Origin: Gammaproteobacteria bacterium
Lineage (GTDB): Bacteria > Gemmatimonadota > Gemmatimonadetes > Longimicrobiales > Gaopeijiaceae
Direction: 5' to 3'
Assembly (NCBI GenBank): GCA_028821195.1
Contig: JAPPHB010000053.1
Span: 1 to 47,790 of the forward strand
DNA: 47,790 nt
Below the pieces are notes generated by a model that was given only the letters and a program-made list of their open reading frames with translations, searched no databases and had not been told where the DNA came from. Below, in pieces: positions 32,694 to 42,002 of this stretch. Position numbers and translations under genes: made by a program. Within the stretch, counting starts at the first letter, position 1, and each line of letters opens with the position of its first letter.

Positions 32694-33835
32694 ACAGCCT
32701 CTCGCCGGGACGGCCGGGACGCGCCGCCTTCTGCGCCATCGCGGGCATCCTGACCGCGTGCAACCTCGTCGAGACGACCTCGCCATTCGACGACCAGGGT
32801 GGCGTGGCGCCGTCCTTGCCGAATGACTCCTTCTGCAGCATTCCCGAGGAGTTCATCGTCTCCGGGGGCGTTGGCCGGGACGGCATTCCTGCACTCGTGA
32901 ACCCGTCGCTGGTCTCCAGCGAGCATGCCGAAGCCACCTATGTCCGCGAAGTCGACCGGGTGATCGGGATCGAGGCGGACGGACGGTTCATCGCGGTGCC
33001 GCACAACATCCTCTGGTGGCACGAGATCGTGAACTTCGACGACTTCGGGCGCCCGTTCGCGGTCACCTACTGTCCCCTCACCGGATCGAGCATGGTGTTC
33101 GACCGGTCTTCCGTCGAGGGTGTCGATTTCGGCGTCTCGGGCCTGCTCTTTCACAACAACCTGATGATGTTCAACCGCCGGCTCGACGGAGCCGAGGAAT
33201 CGCTCTTCCCGCAGATGATGCAGGGCGCGCGGTGTGGGCCGATGGACGGACAGCCACTCGAGCCGCTGCCGGCGATCGAAATGCGCTGGCGCACCTGGAA
33301 GGACCTGCATCCCGAGACGCTGGTGGTCTCGGGCCTCCAGCCGCGGGGCCGGGACTACGAGAGCTATCCCTACGGCGACTACGAGGTGATCGACAACCCC
33401 CAGACCCTGTTCCCGCACCCCGAGTTCGACACGCGCCGTCCCCCCAAGGAGCGGGTCCTGGGCATCCCGCGCGAAAACGGCTTCGGGATGGCGTTCCCGT
33501 TCATTGTGCTCGAGAGCCGGGGGGACGTGGTGGTGGTGCACGACGACGTGCAGGGCACGCGGCCGGTAGTGGTGTTCTGGTCCAGCCGGGCCCAGGCGGC
33601 CGTGGCCTACCACCCGAGATCCGGCGGCCGGGATCTCACCTTCGAGGTGCGGGACGGCGGGATCGTCGACGTGCAGACGGGCAGCAGATGGAGCATTGAG
33701 GGTCGCGCGGTCGCGGGGCCTCTCGAGGGCGCGGCGCTTGCCCAGGTCGCGGACGCCTACATCGCCTTCTGGTTTGCCTGGGCGACCTTCCACCCCAACA
33801 CCGACGTGCTGTCGGGCCCGCTGCGGGTATCCTGA
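32690..33835 (+). CDS. DUF3179 family lipoprotein
   Basis: The 381-residue protein has a lipoprotein signal (RAAFCAIAGILTACNL) with LTAC lipobox. DUF3179 features are VNPSLVSSEHAEATYVREVD, RFIAVPHNILWWHEIVNF, FAVTYCPLTGSSMVFDRS, GLLFHNNLMMFNRRLD and ARCGPMDGQPLEPL. The single YCPLTGS cysteine motif and the conserved aromatic and His residues define the family, whose biochemical role is not known. The ATGA overlap with the preceding mini-plug lipoprotein gene suggests one coupled unit, in which two outer-membrane lipoproteins could work together. A hairpin terminator follows at 33840-33876. Confidence 0.88.
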   Translation: MNSLSPGRPGRAAFCAIAGILTACNLVETTSPFDDQGGVAPSLPNDSFCSIPEEFIVSGGVGRDGIPALVNPSLVSSEHAEATYVREVDRVIGIEADGRFIAVPHNILWWHEIVNFDDFGRPFAVTYCPLTGSSMVFDRSSVEGVDFGVSGLLFHNNLMMFNRRLDGAEESLFPQMMQGARCGPMDGQPLEPLPAIEMRWRTWKDLHPETLVVSGLQPRGRDYESYPYGDYEVIDNPQTLFPHPEFDTRRPPKERVLGIPRENGFGMAFPFIVLESRGDVVVVHDDVQGTRPVVVFWSSRAQAAVAYHPRSGGRDLTFEVRDGGIVDVQTGSRWSIEGRAVAGPLEGAALAQVADAYIAFWFAWATFHPNTDVLSGPLRVS

Positions 33836-33839
33836 ACGC

Positions 33840-33876
33840 GAAACCGGCCGGCCCATGCCAGGCGCCGACCGGTTTC
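33840..33876. terminator. Hairpin terminator between convergent DUF3179 and SusD genes
   Basis: GAAACCGG (33840-33847) pairs with CCGGTTTC (33869-33876) around a 21-nt centre in which CGGC also pairs with GCCG. It sits between convergent genes and could serve both strands. The run after it is pyrimidine-rich (TCCTC) and not a pure T-tract. Confidence 0.5.
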
Positions 33877-33928
33877 TCCTCGCCGCCGGGCCTGACCCGA
33901 ACCGAGGGTCAGACCCTGGGGGCTCGGC

Positions 33929-35437
33929 TCAGCTCGGATCCCAGAACAACCGCGTGTTCCAGGGCTCCGGTCCCAGCCCCTGCGCCGACTGCGCGGCCGA
34001 CAGGTTGGCGTTGTTCACCGACTCCTCGCTCTGCGGATACGGCAGCCGCACCGGGATGAGGTTGTTGTTCAGGTTGTCGGGACCCGCCACCAGACCGGGG
34101 TGGTCGGCGCGCCTGAAGTAGGCCCACGCCTCCGGCCCCTGGTCGTACAGCGCGAACCACATCTGCTGGGCGATCTGCTGCAGTTGGGTGTCCATGTCCG
34201 AAGCGAACGCCACCATCGGCTGCGCCAGATAGGCGTCAACGTCGTCCGACGAGACGTCGTACGTCTCCATGGAAGCGCGCACCCCGGCCTCGTAGAGAGC
34301 CGCCGCATCGCCACCGGCATACCCTCTCACCACAGCCTCCGCCTGAAGCAGCGCCACCTCGGCGTAGGACTGGATCCACGTCGGCGTGCTGGGCCGCAGG
34401 AACCACTTGCCGACACGCGACACCTGCTCGAACTCGATCCCGTGGCTGTCGTCCATGCCGTTGGGCATGCCCCTGAACTCACCCGTCTCTCTCGCCGGAT
34501 CGGCGTAGATGGAGAGCCTGGGGTCGTTGTGCTCGATGAGCGCGTCGACCATCGCCGCGCTGATGCGGAAGTCGCCGGGACGGGCGATGAAAGCGGGCGC
34601 CATCGGGTTCTCATTGGGCGGAGAACCCAGCCACACCAGCCTGGCCTCATCGTCGCTGCTTGCGAAGACGCCCGCCGAGATTGCGCTCGAGGCCTCGGAC
34701 GCGCTCTGGATGCGCATCGCCATGCGCAGCCGCAGCGAGTTGGCGAAGCGCTGCCACTTGTACATGTCGCCTTCGAAGATCAGGTCCGGGTTTCCGACCG
34801 TTCCCCGGAACACGTCCGGGAAGAGCCCGCTCATGGGGGCGATCTGGGAACTGGCGGCGGACAGCTCGGCCAGCAGCGAGCTGTAGATGGTCTGGGCGTC
34901 ATCGTACACGGGCGTGATGTTGTTCTGGGCCAGCCCGCCCAGCGCCTCGCTGTAGGGGATATTGCCCCACAGGTCCACCATGTTGTGGAACATCCATGCC
35001 CGCAGGATTCGGCCGACCGCCTCCTGGTTCGCGTTGCCTCTCTCGGCGGCCTTCTGGACGACTGCATCGAAGTCCACGATGGCCCCCGTGTAGAGGCCGG
35101 CCCAGAGCCCGTCCGAGAAGCTCCCGTCGATCTCGTAGCGATCGATCGAGCCGTACTGGAGGCGGGCGTAGTGCTGCACCCAGACCGAGGCCGTGCCCCG
35201 GTCGAAGCCGGTTCCCAGCAGGGAGGTCACGGCGTTCACGATGCCTGCGGGCAGCAGGTACTGAACGCCCACGTCGGTGGGTGCGTTGGGGTTGGTGTTG
35301 ATCCCGGTGAAATCCTCCGTGCAACCGGAGACGCCCAGGCCCATTGCCACGATCAAGCCGGCCGCGAGGCCGCGATTTGTCCTTCTCTTCGTATTCATTC
35401 TCGGTCTCCCGCTCGAATCAGATGTCTTCGGCATCAT
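33929..35437 (-). CDS. SusD/RagB-like outer-membrane lipoprotein (pair 2)
   Basis: The protein has about 502 residues. The lipoprotein signal AAGLIVAMGLGVSGC carries a VSGC lipobox, followed by TEDFTGINTNPNAP, the usual opening of mature SusD-like proteins. The body is alpha-helical with SusD-type repeats (VGRILRAWMFHNMVDLWGNI, QTIYSSLLAELSAAS, QSYAEVALLQAEAVVRGYAG, AALYEAGVRASMETY), and the C-terminus reads VRLPYPQSEESVNNANL. ATG 35437 follows AGGAG by six bases and is preferred; ATG 35398 (MNTKRRTN) would give a more ordinary signal. It lies 31 bp after the SusC gene on the same strand, as expected for a SusCD pair. Ligand specificity is not visible. Confidence 0.92.
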   Translation of the reverse strand: MMPKTSDSSGRPRMNTKRRTNRGLAAGLIVAMGLGVSGCTEDFTGINTNPNAPTDVGVQYLLPAGIVNAVTSLLGTGFDRGTASVWVQHYARLQYGSIDRYEIDGSFSDGLWAGLYTGAIVDFDAVVQKAAERGNANQEAVGRILRAWMFHNMVDLWGNIPYSEALGGLAQNNITPVYDDAQTIYSSLLAELSAASSQIAPMSGLFPDVFRGTVGNPDLIFEGDMYKWQRFANSLRLRMAMRIQSASEASSAISAGVFASSDDEARLVWLGSPPNENPMAPAFIARPGDFRISAAMVDALIEHNDPRLSIYADPARETGEFRGMPNGMDDSHGIEFEQVSRVGKWFLRPSTPTWIQSYAEVALLQAEAVVRGYAGGDAAALYEAGVRASMETYDVSSDDVDAYLAQPMVAFASDMDTQLQQIAQQMWFALYDQGPEAWAYFRRADHPGLVAGPDNLNNNLIPVRLPYPQSEESVNNANLSAAQSAQGLGPEPWNTRLFWDPS

Positions 35438-35468
35438 CGGTTTCTCCTGTCGAAGCATGTTCATCACC

Positions 35469-38400
35469 TCAATGCACGACGGAGATGTTGATTCCGAAGG
35501 TCCGCGGCGTCGGGAACTGCTTGTCTTCGATGCCGGCGAGATTCGCTTCGGTGGTGCTGCCCTCGATGGCTGCGGTCTCCGGATCGATGTGCGGGATCCC
35601 GGTCCACAGCCAGAGGTTGCGGCCCACGAAGGTGATGCGCGCCTGCGATACCGGGAGCGCGTCCAGATACGCGGGCGGCAGATCGAAGGCGATCGCCACC
35701 TCGCGCAGCTTGGTGTAGTTGTTGTCGAAGAGCCACTCGGTGTCGACGTCGTCGAGGCGCGTGCCGAGGGTCCGCGGCGACACCGCCACCGTGTTCGCCG
35801 ACCCGTTCTCGGTCACCCCGGGGAAGACGACGGGGCCGCGGCCGGTATTCCGGTCGGGATCCCAGTCTCTGGGGGTCGGGTTGGCCGACTCGTACAGGAC
35901 GCCGGTGCGGTAGCCCAGGCGGCAGGAGCCACAGAAGATCTGCCCGCCCCGGCGCGTGTCGACCTGGGCGCTGACGGTGAAGGAGCCGTAGGACAGCGTG
36001 CTGCGCACGCCGCCGATCCAGTCAGGCTGGTAGGAGCCGATGATCTCGGACGAACCCCGGATGGGAAGTCCGTTGCTGCCGACGATGATGTTGCCGGCGG
36101 CGTCCCGCCTCCACACCGGACCGAAGAACACCCCGTACGGGTGGCCGGGTCGGGCCTCAACCGCGCCCCGGATGCCGCCGGCCCGCCCGATCACGATCGA
36201 CTCGAGGCCGGGGGCGAGTTCAAGCACCTCGGAGTCGTTCTTTCCGAAGTTGAACGACATGTCCCAGGCCAGCCCGCGGGGCTGGTTCAGCAGGTCGACC
36301 GTCAGCAACGCTTCGAAGCCCTTGTTGCGCACCGAGCCCGCGTTCAGGACCTGGCGGTTGTAGCCGCTGGCTTCCGACACGTCCACGGCGAGGATCTGAT
36401 CCCTGGTGGTCGAGTTGTAGTAGGTGAGGTCGAGCGCGGCTCGGTCGAACCAGAAGCGCAAGTCCGCGCCGATCTCCCAGGAACGGGTCTCCTCGGGCCG
36501 CAGATGGGCGTTGGGGATGGTGTTGCTGGTCGTGTAGCCGGGGATGTTTCCGAACTTGTCGACCTCGGAGTAGACCGAGGTGAGCTGGTACGGATCCGCG
36601 TCGTTTCCGACCTTCGCCCAGCTTGCCCGGAGCTTCCCGTAGGAGAGGAAGTCGGAGTCGATCTGCAGGGCGTCGGTGAAGACGAGGCTCCCCGAGTAGG
36701 ACGGATAGAAATACGAGAGATTGTCTTCGGGGAGCGTCGAGGACCAGTCGTTGCGGGCGGTTACGTCGACGAAGGCGAAGTCCCGGTATCCGACGGTGAA
36801 CAGGCCGTAGAGGCTGTTGACGTGCTTCTTCTGGATCACGTAGTTCAGCAGCGGTGGTGCCGCCGAGTTGCTCACGTTGTAGATGTCAGGAACGTTGAGC
36901 TTGCGGCTTCCCGCCTCCTGCAGGTCGAAGTCGTTGCGCCGCATGTTGGCCCCGCCGCTGACGTTGAGCGAGAAGTCGGTGGTCAGCTGCCGGTTCGCGG
37001 TGACCAGCGCCTCCACGTTGGTCTCCTGATGGAACGAAGCGGCCTCCACGAAGCCCCCCTCGGGGGTGTCCTGGGAGTAGAAGGGGTAGACCTCCTTGTT
37101 GGACTGCTCGAACCAGTCGGTTCCCAGGCGCACGCGCGCGTTCAGCCACTCGCCCGCCAACTTGTAGTTGCCGGTGACCTGGCCGATGACCCGGTTGCGC
37201 CGGTCGTCGTTGTTCCGGTAGTTCTGGACCCAGTAGACGTTGTCGTGATAGTTGTGGTTCCAGTTGGGCGTGAGTACGCCCGACGTCGGATCCCATTCGG
37301 CGTTGGCCCGCTCCATGCGCTTGGCGTCGACCTGGCGCTGAAACCAGTTGAAGATGTGGATGGCGTAGTAGGAGCCGTTCCCGGGGGCGGGGCGGTTGTG
37401 CCCCTGCGTCTGCGTGTACTGGAACGAGCCGTCGAGGTCGAAGCGCTCGGTCACGTCCACCCCGGCGTTCAACGCCAGCTGGGTGCGCTCCAGTTCGTTC
37501 CGCGGAGCCATGCCGGTCGCGTCCATGCGCAGCGCGGAGAAGCGCACGTTGGAGCGCTCGGTGGCGTGCGAGATGGCGAAGTTGGTGGTGAGGTTGTTAC
37601 CGGTCTGGAAATACTCCCTCACGTTCATGGGGGAGGGGAGCCAGGGCTGCGGAACCCCGTTCGACCACCACTGGGGATAGAGACGCCCGTCGAGGGGCGG
37701 ACCCCAGCTCTCGTCCACGCCGTCGTTCTCGCCACCGCCCCGCCCGTCGACCCAGTTGTAGCCGTCGTCGGTGGCGCCGCCGCCGTAGATGTTCTGGTAC
37801 TTGACCATGCGCAGAGGCGATTCGACCACGAAGTTGCTGCTCGCCGTGATGGTGGTGGTGCCGATCGAGCCCCGCCCCGACTTGGTCACGATCTCCACGA
37901 CCCCGTTGGAGGCGCGCGACCCGTACAGCGCGGCCGCGTTTGCGCCCCGGAGCACCGTGATCGACTCGATGTTCGAGGGATCGATGTCCTGCGCCATGTT
38001 GCCGTAGTCGATGCCGCTGCGGTTGCGGACGACCGCCCCCCGGGTGCCGCCGTTGGCGGCGGTCTCGCGCCGGCTGTTGTCGATGGGCACGCCGTCCACC
38101 ACGATCAGCGGCTCGTTGTTGCCGGAGATGGAGGCGACCCCCCGCAGGATCATCTTCGAGGTCCCGCCCAGGACGGCGGGAGGCGTCACCACCAGCCCGG
38201 CCACCTTGCCGGCCAGATTGCTGATGATGTTGTTGTCGCGCACCTCGACGAGCTCCTCGCCGTCGATGCCCTGGACCGAGTATCCCAGGCTTCGTTCCTC
38301 GCGGGTGATGCCGAGGGCCGTAACCACCACTTCCTCGAGCAGCAGGGCCTCGCTCGCGAGCGCGAAGTCGGCCACGGCGGCCGCATCGGCGGTTACCGTG

Positions 38401-38678
38401 ACGACCACTGTCTGGGTCGCGTAGCCCAGGCGCCCGGCCTGAATCGTCACCTCCCCCACCGGCACGCCGGGGATGAGGTAGCGGCCTTCCGCGTTGGTGG
38501 CGACGCCGATTCCCTGGCCCACGATCGACACCTGTACGGCGTCGAGCGGCGCAAGCGTGCCCGCGTCGGTGATCACGCCGGTGACGCTCCCGGTCTGCGC
38601 CCGGAGGAGCGAGGGAGCCGTGAGGAGCGCCAGCGCCAGGAGCGCGAGCGGCACTGTCCATACCTTGTTCTGCTTCAT
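35469..38678 (-). CDS. SusC/RagA-type TonB-dependent outer-membrane transporter (pair 2)
   Basis: The 1069-residue protein has a Sec signal (PLALLALALLTAPSLLRAQ) and a CarboxypepD_reg-like domain (GSVTGVITDAGTLAPLDAVQ, EGRYLIPGVPVGEVTIQ). The signature LLLEEVVVTALGITREERSL opens the plug, followed by VAGLVVTPPAVLGGTSKMIL, NNEPLIVVDGVPIDNSRRET, DPSNIESITVLRGANAAALY and GSRASNGVVEIVTKSG. A long beta-barrel ends in TFGINISVVH. AAGGAGGTCAACC precedes ATG 38678 and fixes the start. It pairs with the SusD gene downstream and is preceded by the small barrel gene. The plug is of the KSGRG-type common in Bacteroidota SusC, and more canonical than that of pair 1. The substrate is unknown. Confidence 0.95.
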   Translation of the reverse strand: MKQNKVWTVPLALLALALLTAPSLLRAQTGSVTGVITDAGTLAPLDAVQVSIVGQGIGVATNAEGRYLIPGVPVGEVTIQAGRLGYATQTVVVTVTADAAAVADFALASEALLLEEVVVTALGITREERSLGYSVQGIDGEELVEVRDNNIISNLAGKVAGLVVTPPAVLGGTSKMILRGVASISGNNEPLIVVDGVPIDNSRRETAANGGTRGAVVRNRSGIDYGNMAQDIDPSNIESITVLRGANAAALYGSRASNGVVEIVTKSGRGSIGTTTITASSNFVVESPLRMVKYQNIYGGGATDDGYNWVDGRGGGENDGVDESWGPPLDGRLYPQWWSNGVPQPWLPSPMNVREYFQTGNNLTTNFAISHATERSNVRFSALRMDATGMAPRNELERTQLALNAGVDVTERFDLDGSFQYTQTQGHNRPAPGNGSYYAIHIFNWFQRQVDAKRMERANAEWDPTSGVLTPNWNHNYHDNVYWVQNYRNNDDRRNRVIGQVTGNYKLAGEWLNARVRLGTDWFEQSNKEVYPFYSQDTPEGGFVEAASFHQETNVEALVTANRQLTTDFSLNVSGGANMRRNDFDLQEAGSRKLNVPDIYNVSNSAAPPLLNYVIQKKHVNSLYGLFTVGYRDFAFVDVTARNDWSSTLPEDNLSYFYPSYSGSLVFTDALQIDSDFLSYGKLRASWAKVGNDADPYQLTSVYSEVDKFGNIPGYTTSNTIPNAHLRPEETRSWEIGADLRFWFDRAALDLTYYNSTTRDQILAVDVSEASGYNRQVLNAGSVRNKGFEALLTVDLLNQPRGLAWDMSFNFGKNDSEVLELAPGLESIVIGRAGGIRGAVEARPGHPYGVFFGPVWRRDAAGNIIVGSNGLPIRGSSEIIGSYQPDWIGGVRSTLSYGSFTVSAQVDTRRGGQIFCGSCRLGYRTGVLYESANPTPRDWDPDRNTGRGPVVFPGVTENGSANTVAVSPRTLGTRLDDVDTEWLFDNNYTKLREVAIAFDLPPAYLDALPVSQARITFVGRNLWLWTGIPHIDPETAAIEGSTTEANLAGIEDKQFPTPRTFGINISVVH

Positions 38679-38716
38679 GGTTGACCTCCTTACAGATTAC
38701 TGCCGCTTGCTCCCGG

Positions 38717-39310
38717 CTACCCGCCCCAGCGGTAGCCGAATCCCACGCTGAACGAGGTGTCCATGTTGGACTCGTCCACGATGTGGTTCTGGTAGGTCCA
38801 GGTTGTGACGTCCGCGAACACGAACGCGTTGGACTCGAGCAGGAGCCTCACGCCCCCGCCCACGACGCCCGTAAACTCCGTCACGTCGTACGCGTAGCTG
38901 TTGAGCTCCTGGCCCTGCCGATCCACCACAACCAGCCCGCCGCCGGCATGGACGTACGGCTCCATGCTTCCGCCGGTCATGAGCAGGACTTCGACGCCGG
39001 CGCCGTAGAACTGGCGGCCGAGGTCGACCGACTCGTTGATGCCTCCGCTGGTGTCCGTTCCGGACTTCGACGTCAGGCTGACGTCTCCGCGGACCGAGAT
39101 GCGCTCGTAGAGCTGAAGGTTGGCGGTTGCGCCGAAGCGGACGCCCATCCCGTAGGACACGATGCGGTCGGCATCGTAACCCGCGGGATCGTTGATGAGT
39201 CCGCCGTGAGCGCCGAGGGAGAAGCTGCTGACGGATTCCTGCGCGTCGGCTGGCAGTGCGGCGAACGCAGCCGTCAGCCCTGCGAGGACAAGCCTCCGTA
39301 CACCTGACAT
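38717..39310 (-). CDS. Small outer-membrane beta-barrel protein
   Basis: The 197-residue protein has a Sec signal (MSGVRRLVLAGLTAAFAALP, cleavage after DAQ). Alternating amphipathic strands typical of 8-stranded OmpA/OmpW-like barrels follow (SSFSLGAHGGLINDPAGYDA, VSYGMGVRFGATANLQLYER, FYGAGVEVLLMTGGSMEPYV, HAGGGLVVVD, FTGVVGGGVRLLLESNAFVF). It ends in FSVGFGYRWGG, with the C-terminal aromatic pattern of outer-membrane barrels. AAGGAGGACACC precedes ATG 39310. It is first in the minus-strand unit barrel-SusC-SusD and is driven by the promoter at 39398-39427. It may be an accessory porin or structural partner of the transporter; this is inference. Confidence 0.82.
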   Translation of the reverse strand: MSGVRRLVLAGLTAAFAALPADAQESVSSFSLGAHGGLINDPAGYDADRIVSYGMGVRFGATANLQLYERISVRGDVSLTSKSGTDTSGGINESVDLGRQFYGAGVEVLLMTGGSMEPYVHAGGGLVVVDRQGQELNSYAYDVTEFTGVVGGGVRLLLESNAFVFADVTTWTYQNHIVDESNMDTSFSVGFGYRWGG

Positions 39311-39397
39311 GGTGTCCTCCTTACTGCTGGCGAGGCGATGACCTGAGAAGCTGGGAGGGCCAGCGGGTCAAGCCCCGGAAAACCTCGGAAAACCCCC

Positions 39398-39427
39398 ATT
39401 ATGGGCTTAACGAAGTCCCTGCGTCAA
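39398..39427 (-). promoter_or_regulatory. Sigma70-like promoter for the barrel-SusC-SusD unit
   Basis: On the minus strand, TTGACG (39427-39422) and CATAAT (39403-39398) are separated by 18 bp, close to the sigma70 consensus. It lies about 90 bp upstream of ATG 39310, giving a leader of about 80 nt. Confidence 0.5.
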
Positions 39428-39464
39428 GCGCGCAGCGCATGTCGTGCTCCCCCGCGGTGCGCGC

Positions 39465-39470
39465 TATACT
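39465..39470 (+). promoter_or_regulatory. Candidate -10 box for the DUF5916 gene
   Basis: TATACT (39465-39470) lies about 50 bp before ATG 39519. The expected -35 position carries only a weak match (TCGTGC). It is therefore an isolated good -10 box facing the divergent promoter on the other strand. Confidence 0.3.
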
Positions 39471-39518
39471 TGTTGGAGAGCGCGTCGGGATGCGCGCTTC
39501 ACCCCAGCCGGGAACGCG

Positions 39519-41855
39519 ATGCTGCCCATTCTCTTGAGCGTGCTCGGAGCGGCGCCGGCGGTGCAGGAAGCACAGGCGGCGTATGCCGGGATTGCGGGCG
39601 AGACCGAGGTCTCCGTCCCCCGCCTGGAGCAGGCCGCGGACATCGACGGGTTTCTGGACGAGCCCGCGTGGCACGAAGCCTCCGTGCTCACCGGCTTCTC
39701 CCAGTACGAGCCCGTGGACCAGAGGCCGGCCGCCGACACCACCCGGGTCCTGGTCTGGTATTCCCCGACCGGCATCTACTTCGGCATCAAGGCCTTCGAC
39801 GCCTCGGGGTCGGTGAACGCCACGCTCGCCGACCGGGACCGGATCGAGGGCGACGACTACGTCCAGCTCCTCCTCGACACCTTCGACGACCGGCGCCAGG
39901 CCTTCCTCTTCGGCGTCAACCCGTTCGGCATCCAGCAGGACGGCAACCGCACCGAGGGGGAACAGGGGCGGGCCAGCCGGGGCGTCGAGGTGAGCGAGAC
40001 CAACCTGACGCCGGACTACATCTTCGACTCCCGCGGGCGGCTCACCGACTACGGCTACGAGGTCGAGATCCACATCCCCTTCGAGAGCATCAGCTACCAG
40101 GCTTCCGACGTCCAGAGCTGGGGCATCAACGTCATCCGCAAGGTGCAGCACTCCGGGTACACAGACACCTGGACGCCCGCGCGGCGGGGCGCCGCCTCCT
40201 TCCTCGCCCAGTCGGGGCGGCTGTTGGATCTGCGCGACCTCACCCGCGGCATGGTGGTCGACTTCACGCCCGCGGTGACGGCGGCGCTGAACGGGGCGCC
40301 CGACGGCAGCGACGCGTGGAACTACGGCTCGGACGCGGAAATGGGGGGAAACCTGCGCTGGGGCGTGAGCGCCAACCTCACCCTGGACGCCACCGTGAAC
40401 CCCGACTTCTCACACGTCGAAGCGGATGTCGGGCAGGTGTCGAGCAACGAGCGCTTCGCCCTCTTCTTCCCCGAGAAGCGTCCCTTCTTCCTCGAGGGCA
40501 TCGATCGCTTCGACGCTCCGAACCGGCTCATCTACACGCGCCGGCTCCAGAATCCGGTGACGGGGGTCAAGCTCACGGGGAAGGTGGCCGGGATGAACAT
40601 CGGCCTGCTGTCGGGCATCGACGGGGCTGCCCCGAACAGCGCGGGCGTGGACTCGAACCCCCGGTTCAACGCGCTCAGGCTGCAGCGCGACGTCGGCGGG
40701 CAGTCCACGGTCGGGATGGTCTATACGGACCGCGTGGTGGGAGGCGACTTCAACCGGGTGGCCGCCGCCGATACCCGCCTGGTCTTCGGGGGCGTCTACA
40801 CGATGTCCCTGCAGGGAGGCGCGAGCTTCACCCGGTCGGGAGGCACCACCACCGAGGCGCCCATCTGGGAGGCCGTCTTCCAGCGCACCGGGCGCCGGCT
40901 GGTGCTGGACTACCGCATCAACGGCATCCACCCCGACTTCGAGACCCAGGCCGGCTTCGTCAACCGACCCGGCGTGATCCACACCCGCACCAGCAACAGC
41001 GTGAACTTCTACGGGAGGCCGGGCGCCGTCATCGAACGCTGGACTCCGGGGTTCAGCACCATGGGATGGTGGGGATACCACGGGTTCGGGAGCGACGCGC
41101 CCGAGGAGACCAAGACCTTCCTCTCGAGCACCTTCCAGCTGCGCGGCGGATGGTCGATGCGCGTGAGCCACGGATGGGAGAGCTACGCGTTCAAGCCCGA
41201 GTGGTACACCGACTACGGGGTGGTTCGGCCGGGGCCGGCGGGCGCGGACACGGTGTTCTGGGACGCCCCGGACCGCATCACCGACGTGCGCGGATGGATC
41301 ACGAACGTCACCACGCCCGAGTTCTCGACGTTCTCGGCCCGGGTCGGCGTCAACGTGTGGCAGGACGTGGGTTTCGCCGAGGCGCGGGGTGTGTGGCTGT
41401 TCCGCCCCAACGTGACCGTCAACTGGCGTCCCACGGACCAGTTCCGCCTGAACTTCCTCTACAACCAGCTCACGCTCGACCGCCGCTCCGACGGGTCCAA
41501 CATGTCGATCCAGCGGATTCCCCGGCTCTCGCTCGAGTACCAGATCTCGCGCTTCCTCTTCGTGCGCCTGGTGGGCCAGTACGACTCCTTCAAGCGGGAT
41601 GCGCTCCGGACCGGCGACACCGAGGAGCCCATCTTCCTCTTCGACCCGGATACGGGCGGCTGGATGCGCTCGCGCGCCACGGAGGACAACCAGTTCACGG
41701 GCGATGTGCTGCTCTCGTACCGCCCGACACCCGGCACCGTCGTCTTCCTCGGCTACGGCGCCGCGCTGGACGAGCCCGAAGCGTTCCGCTTCCGGCGCAT
41801 GGCGCGGGGCGAAGACCGGTTCTTCATGAAGCTGAGTTATCTGTTCCGGAGATAG
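39519..41855 (+). CDS. DUF5916 outer-membrane protein with N-terminal CBM9-like domain
   Basis: The 778-residue protein has a short signal (MLPILLSVLGAAPAV). A carbohydrate-binding-family-9-like sandwich (DIDGFLDEPAWHEASVLTGF, GDDYVQLLLDTFDD, ADVLFxVNPFGIQQDG-type) precedes the DUF5916 region. Its hallmark motifs are VNPDFSHVEADVGQVSSNER and FALFFPEKRPFFLEG. Beyond that, beta-strand-rich sequence ends in FFMKLSYLFRR, as in outer-membrane barrels. The family is frequent in Bacteroidota and Gemmatimonadota, and the CBM9-like part suggests glycan handling. ATG 39519 is used because the signal peptide starts there; the upstream in-frame extension to 39444 lacks one. Its function is not established. 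Confidence 0.9.
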   Translation: MLPILLSVLGAAPAVQEAQAAYAGIAGETEVSVPRLEQAADIDGFLDEPAWHEASVLTGFSQYEPVDQRPAADTTRVLVWYSPTGIYFGIKAFDASGSVNATLADRDRIEGDDYVQLLLDTFDDRRQAFLFGVNPFGIQQDGNRTEGEQGRASRGVEVSETNLTPDYIFDSRGRLTDYGYEVEIHIPFESISYQASDVQSWGINVIRKVQHSGYTDTWTPARRGAASFLAQSGRLLDLRDLTRGMVVDFTPAVTAALNGAPDGSDAWNYGSDAEMGGNLRWGVSANLTLDATVNPDFSHVEADVGQVSSNERFALFFPEKRPFFLEGIDRFDAPNRLIYTRRLQNPVTGVKLTGKVAGMNIGLLSGIDGAAPNSAGVDSNPRFNALRLQRDVGGQSTVGMVYTDRVVGGDFNRVAAADTRLVFGGVYTMSLQGGASFTRSGGTTTEAPIWEAVFQRTGRRLVLDYRINGIHPDFETQAGFVNRPGVIHTRTSNSVNFYGRPGAVIERWTPGFSTMGWWGYHGFGSDAPEETKTFLSSTFQLRGGWSMRVSHGWESYAFKPEWYTDYGVVRPGPAGADTVFWDAPDRITDVRGWITNVTTPEFSTFSARVGVNVWQDVGFAEARGVWLFRPNVTVNWRPTDQFRLNFLYNQLTLDRRSDGSNMSIQRIPRLSLEYQISRFLFVRLVGQYDSFKRDALRTGDTEEPIFLFDPDTGGWMRSRATEDNQFTGDVLLSYRPTPGTVVFLGYGAALDEPEAFRFRRMARGEDRFFMKLSYLFRR

Positions 41856-41939
41856 GATGGCATGAGGCACGAGCCACGCCGTAGTATGTGAGCGTCTGCG
41901 GCCCGTCTTCCGGTCACACATTGTCCCCACCGCCCAATT

Positions 41940-41990
41940 CACCAGTATATCAACAGTGATCTTGTCACTATATCACCAGTAGACACCAGT
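41940..41990. repeat. Short direct repeats upstream of the amidohydrolase gene
   Basis: CACCAGT occurs at 41940-41946, 41974-41980 and 41984-41990. TATATCAACAGT (41946-41957) and TATATCACCAGT (41969-41980) form an 11-of-12 direct repeat spaced 23 bp apart. Between them, AGTGA/TCACT forms a small inverted repeat. The block ends 12 bp before ATG 42003 and could be an operator or leader element; nothing else is visible here. Confidence 0.45.
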
Positions 41991-42002
41991 ACAGGCACCA
42001 TC

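Noticed and set aside
35277..38684. 1135-codon plus-strand ORF
   Set aside because: It is antisense to the clear SusC gene on the minus strand. Its length is an artefact of high-GC codon bias; the composition is Val/Gly/Asp/Arg/His-rich with no domain.
39401..41884. 827-codon plus-strand ORF overlapping the DUF5916 gene
   Set aside because: It is the alternative frame of the same DNA, rich in Arg/Gly/Pro, and lacks the DUF5916 motifs seen in the frame from 39519.
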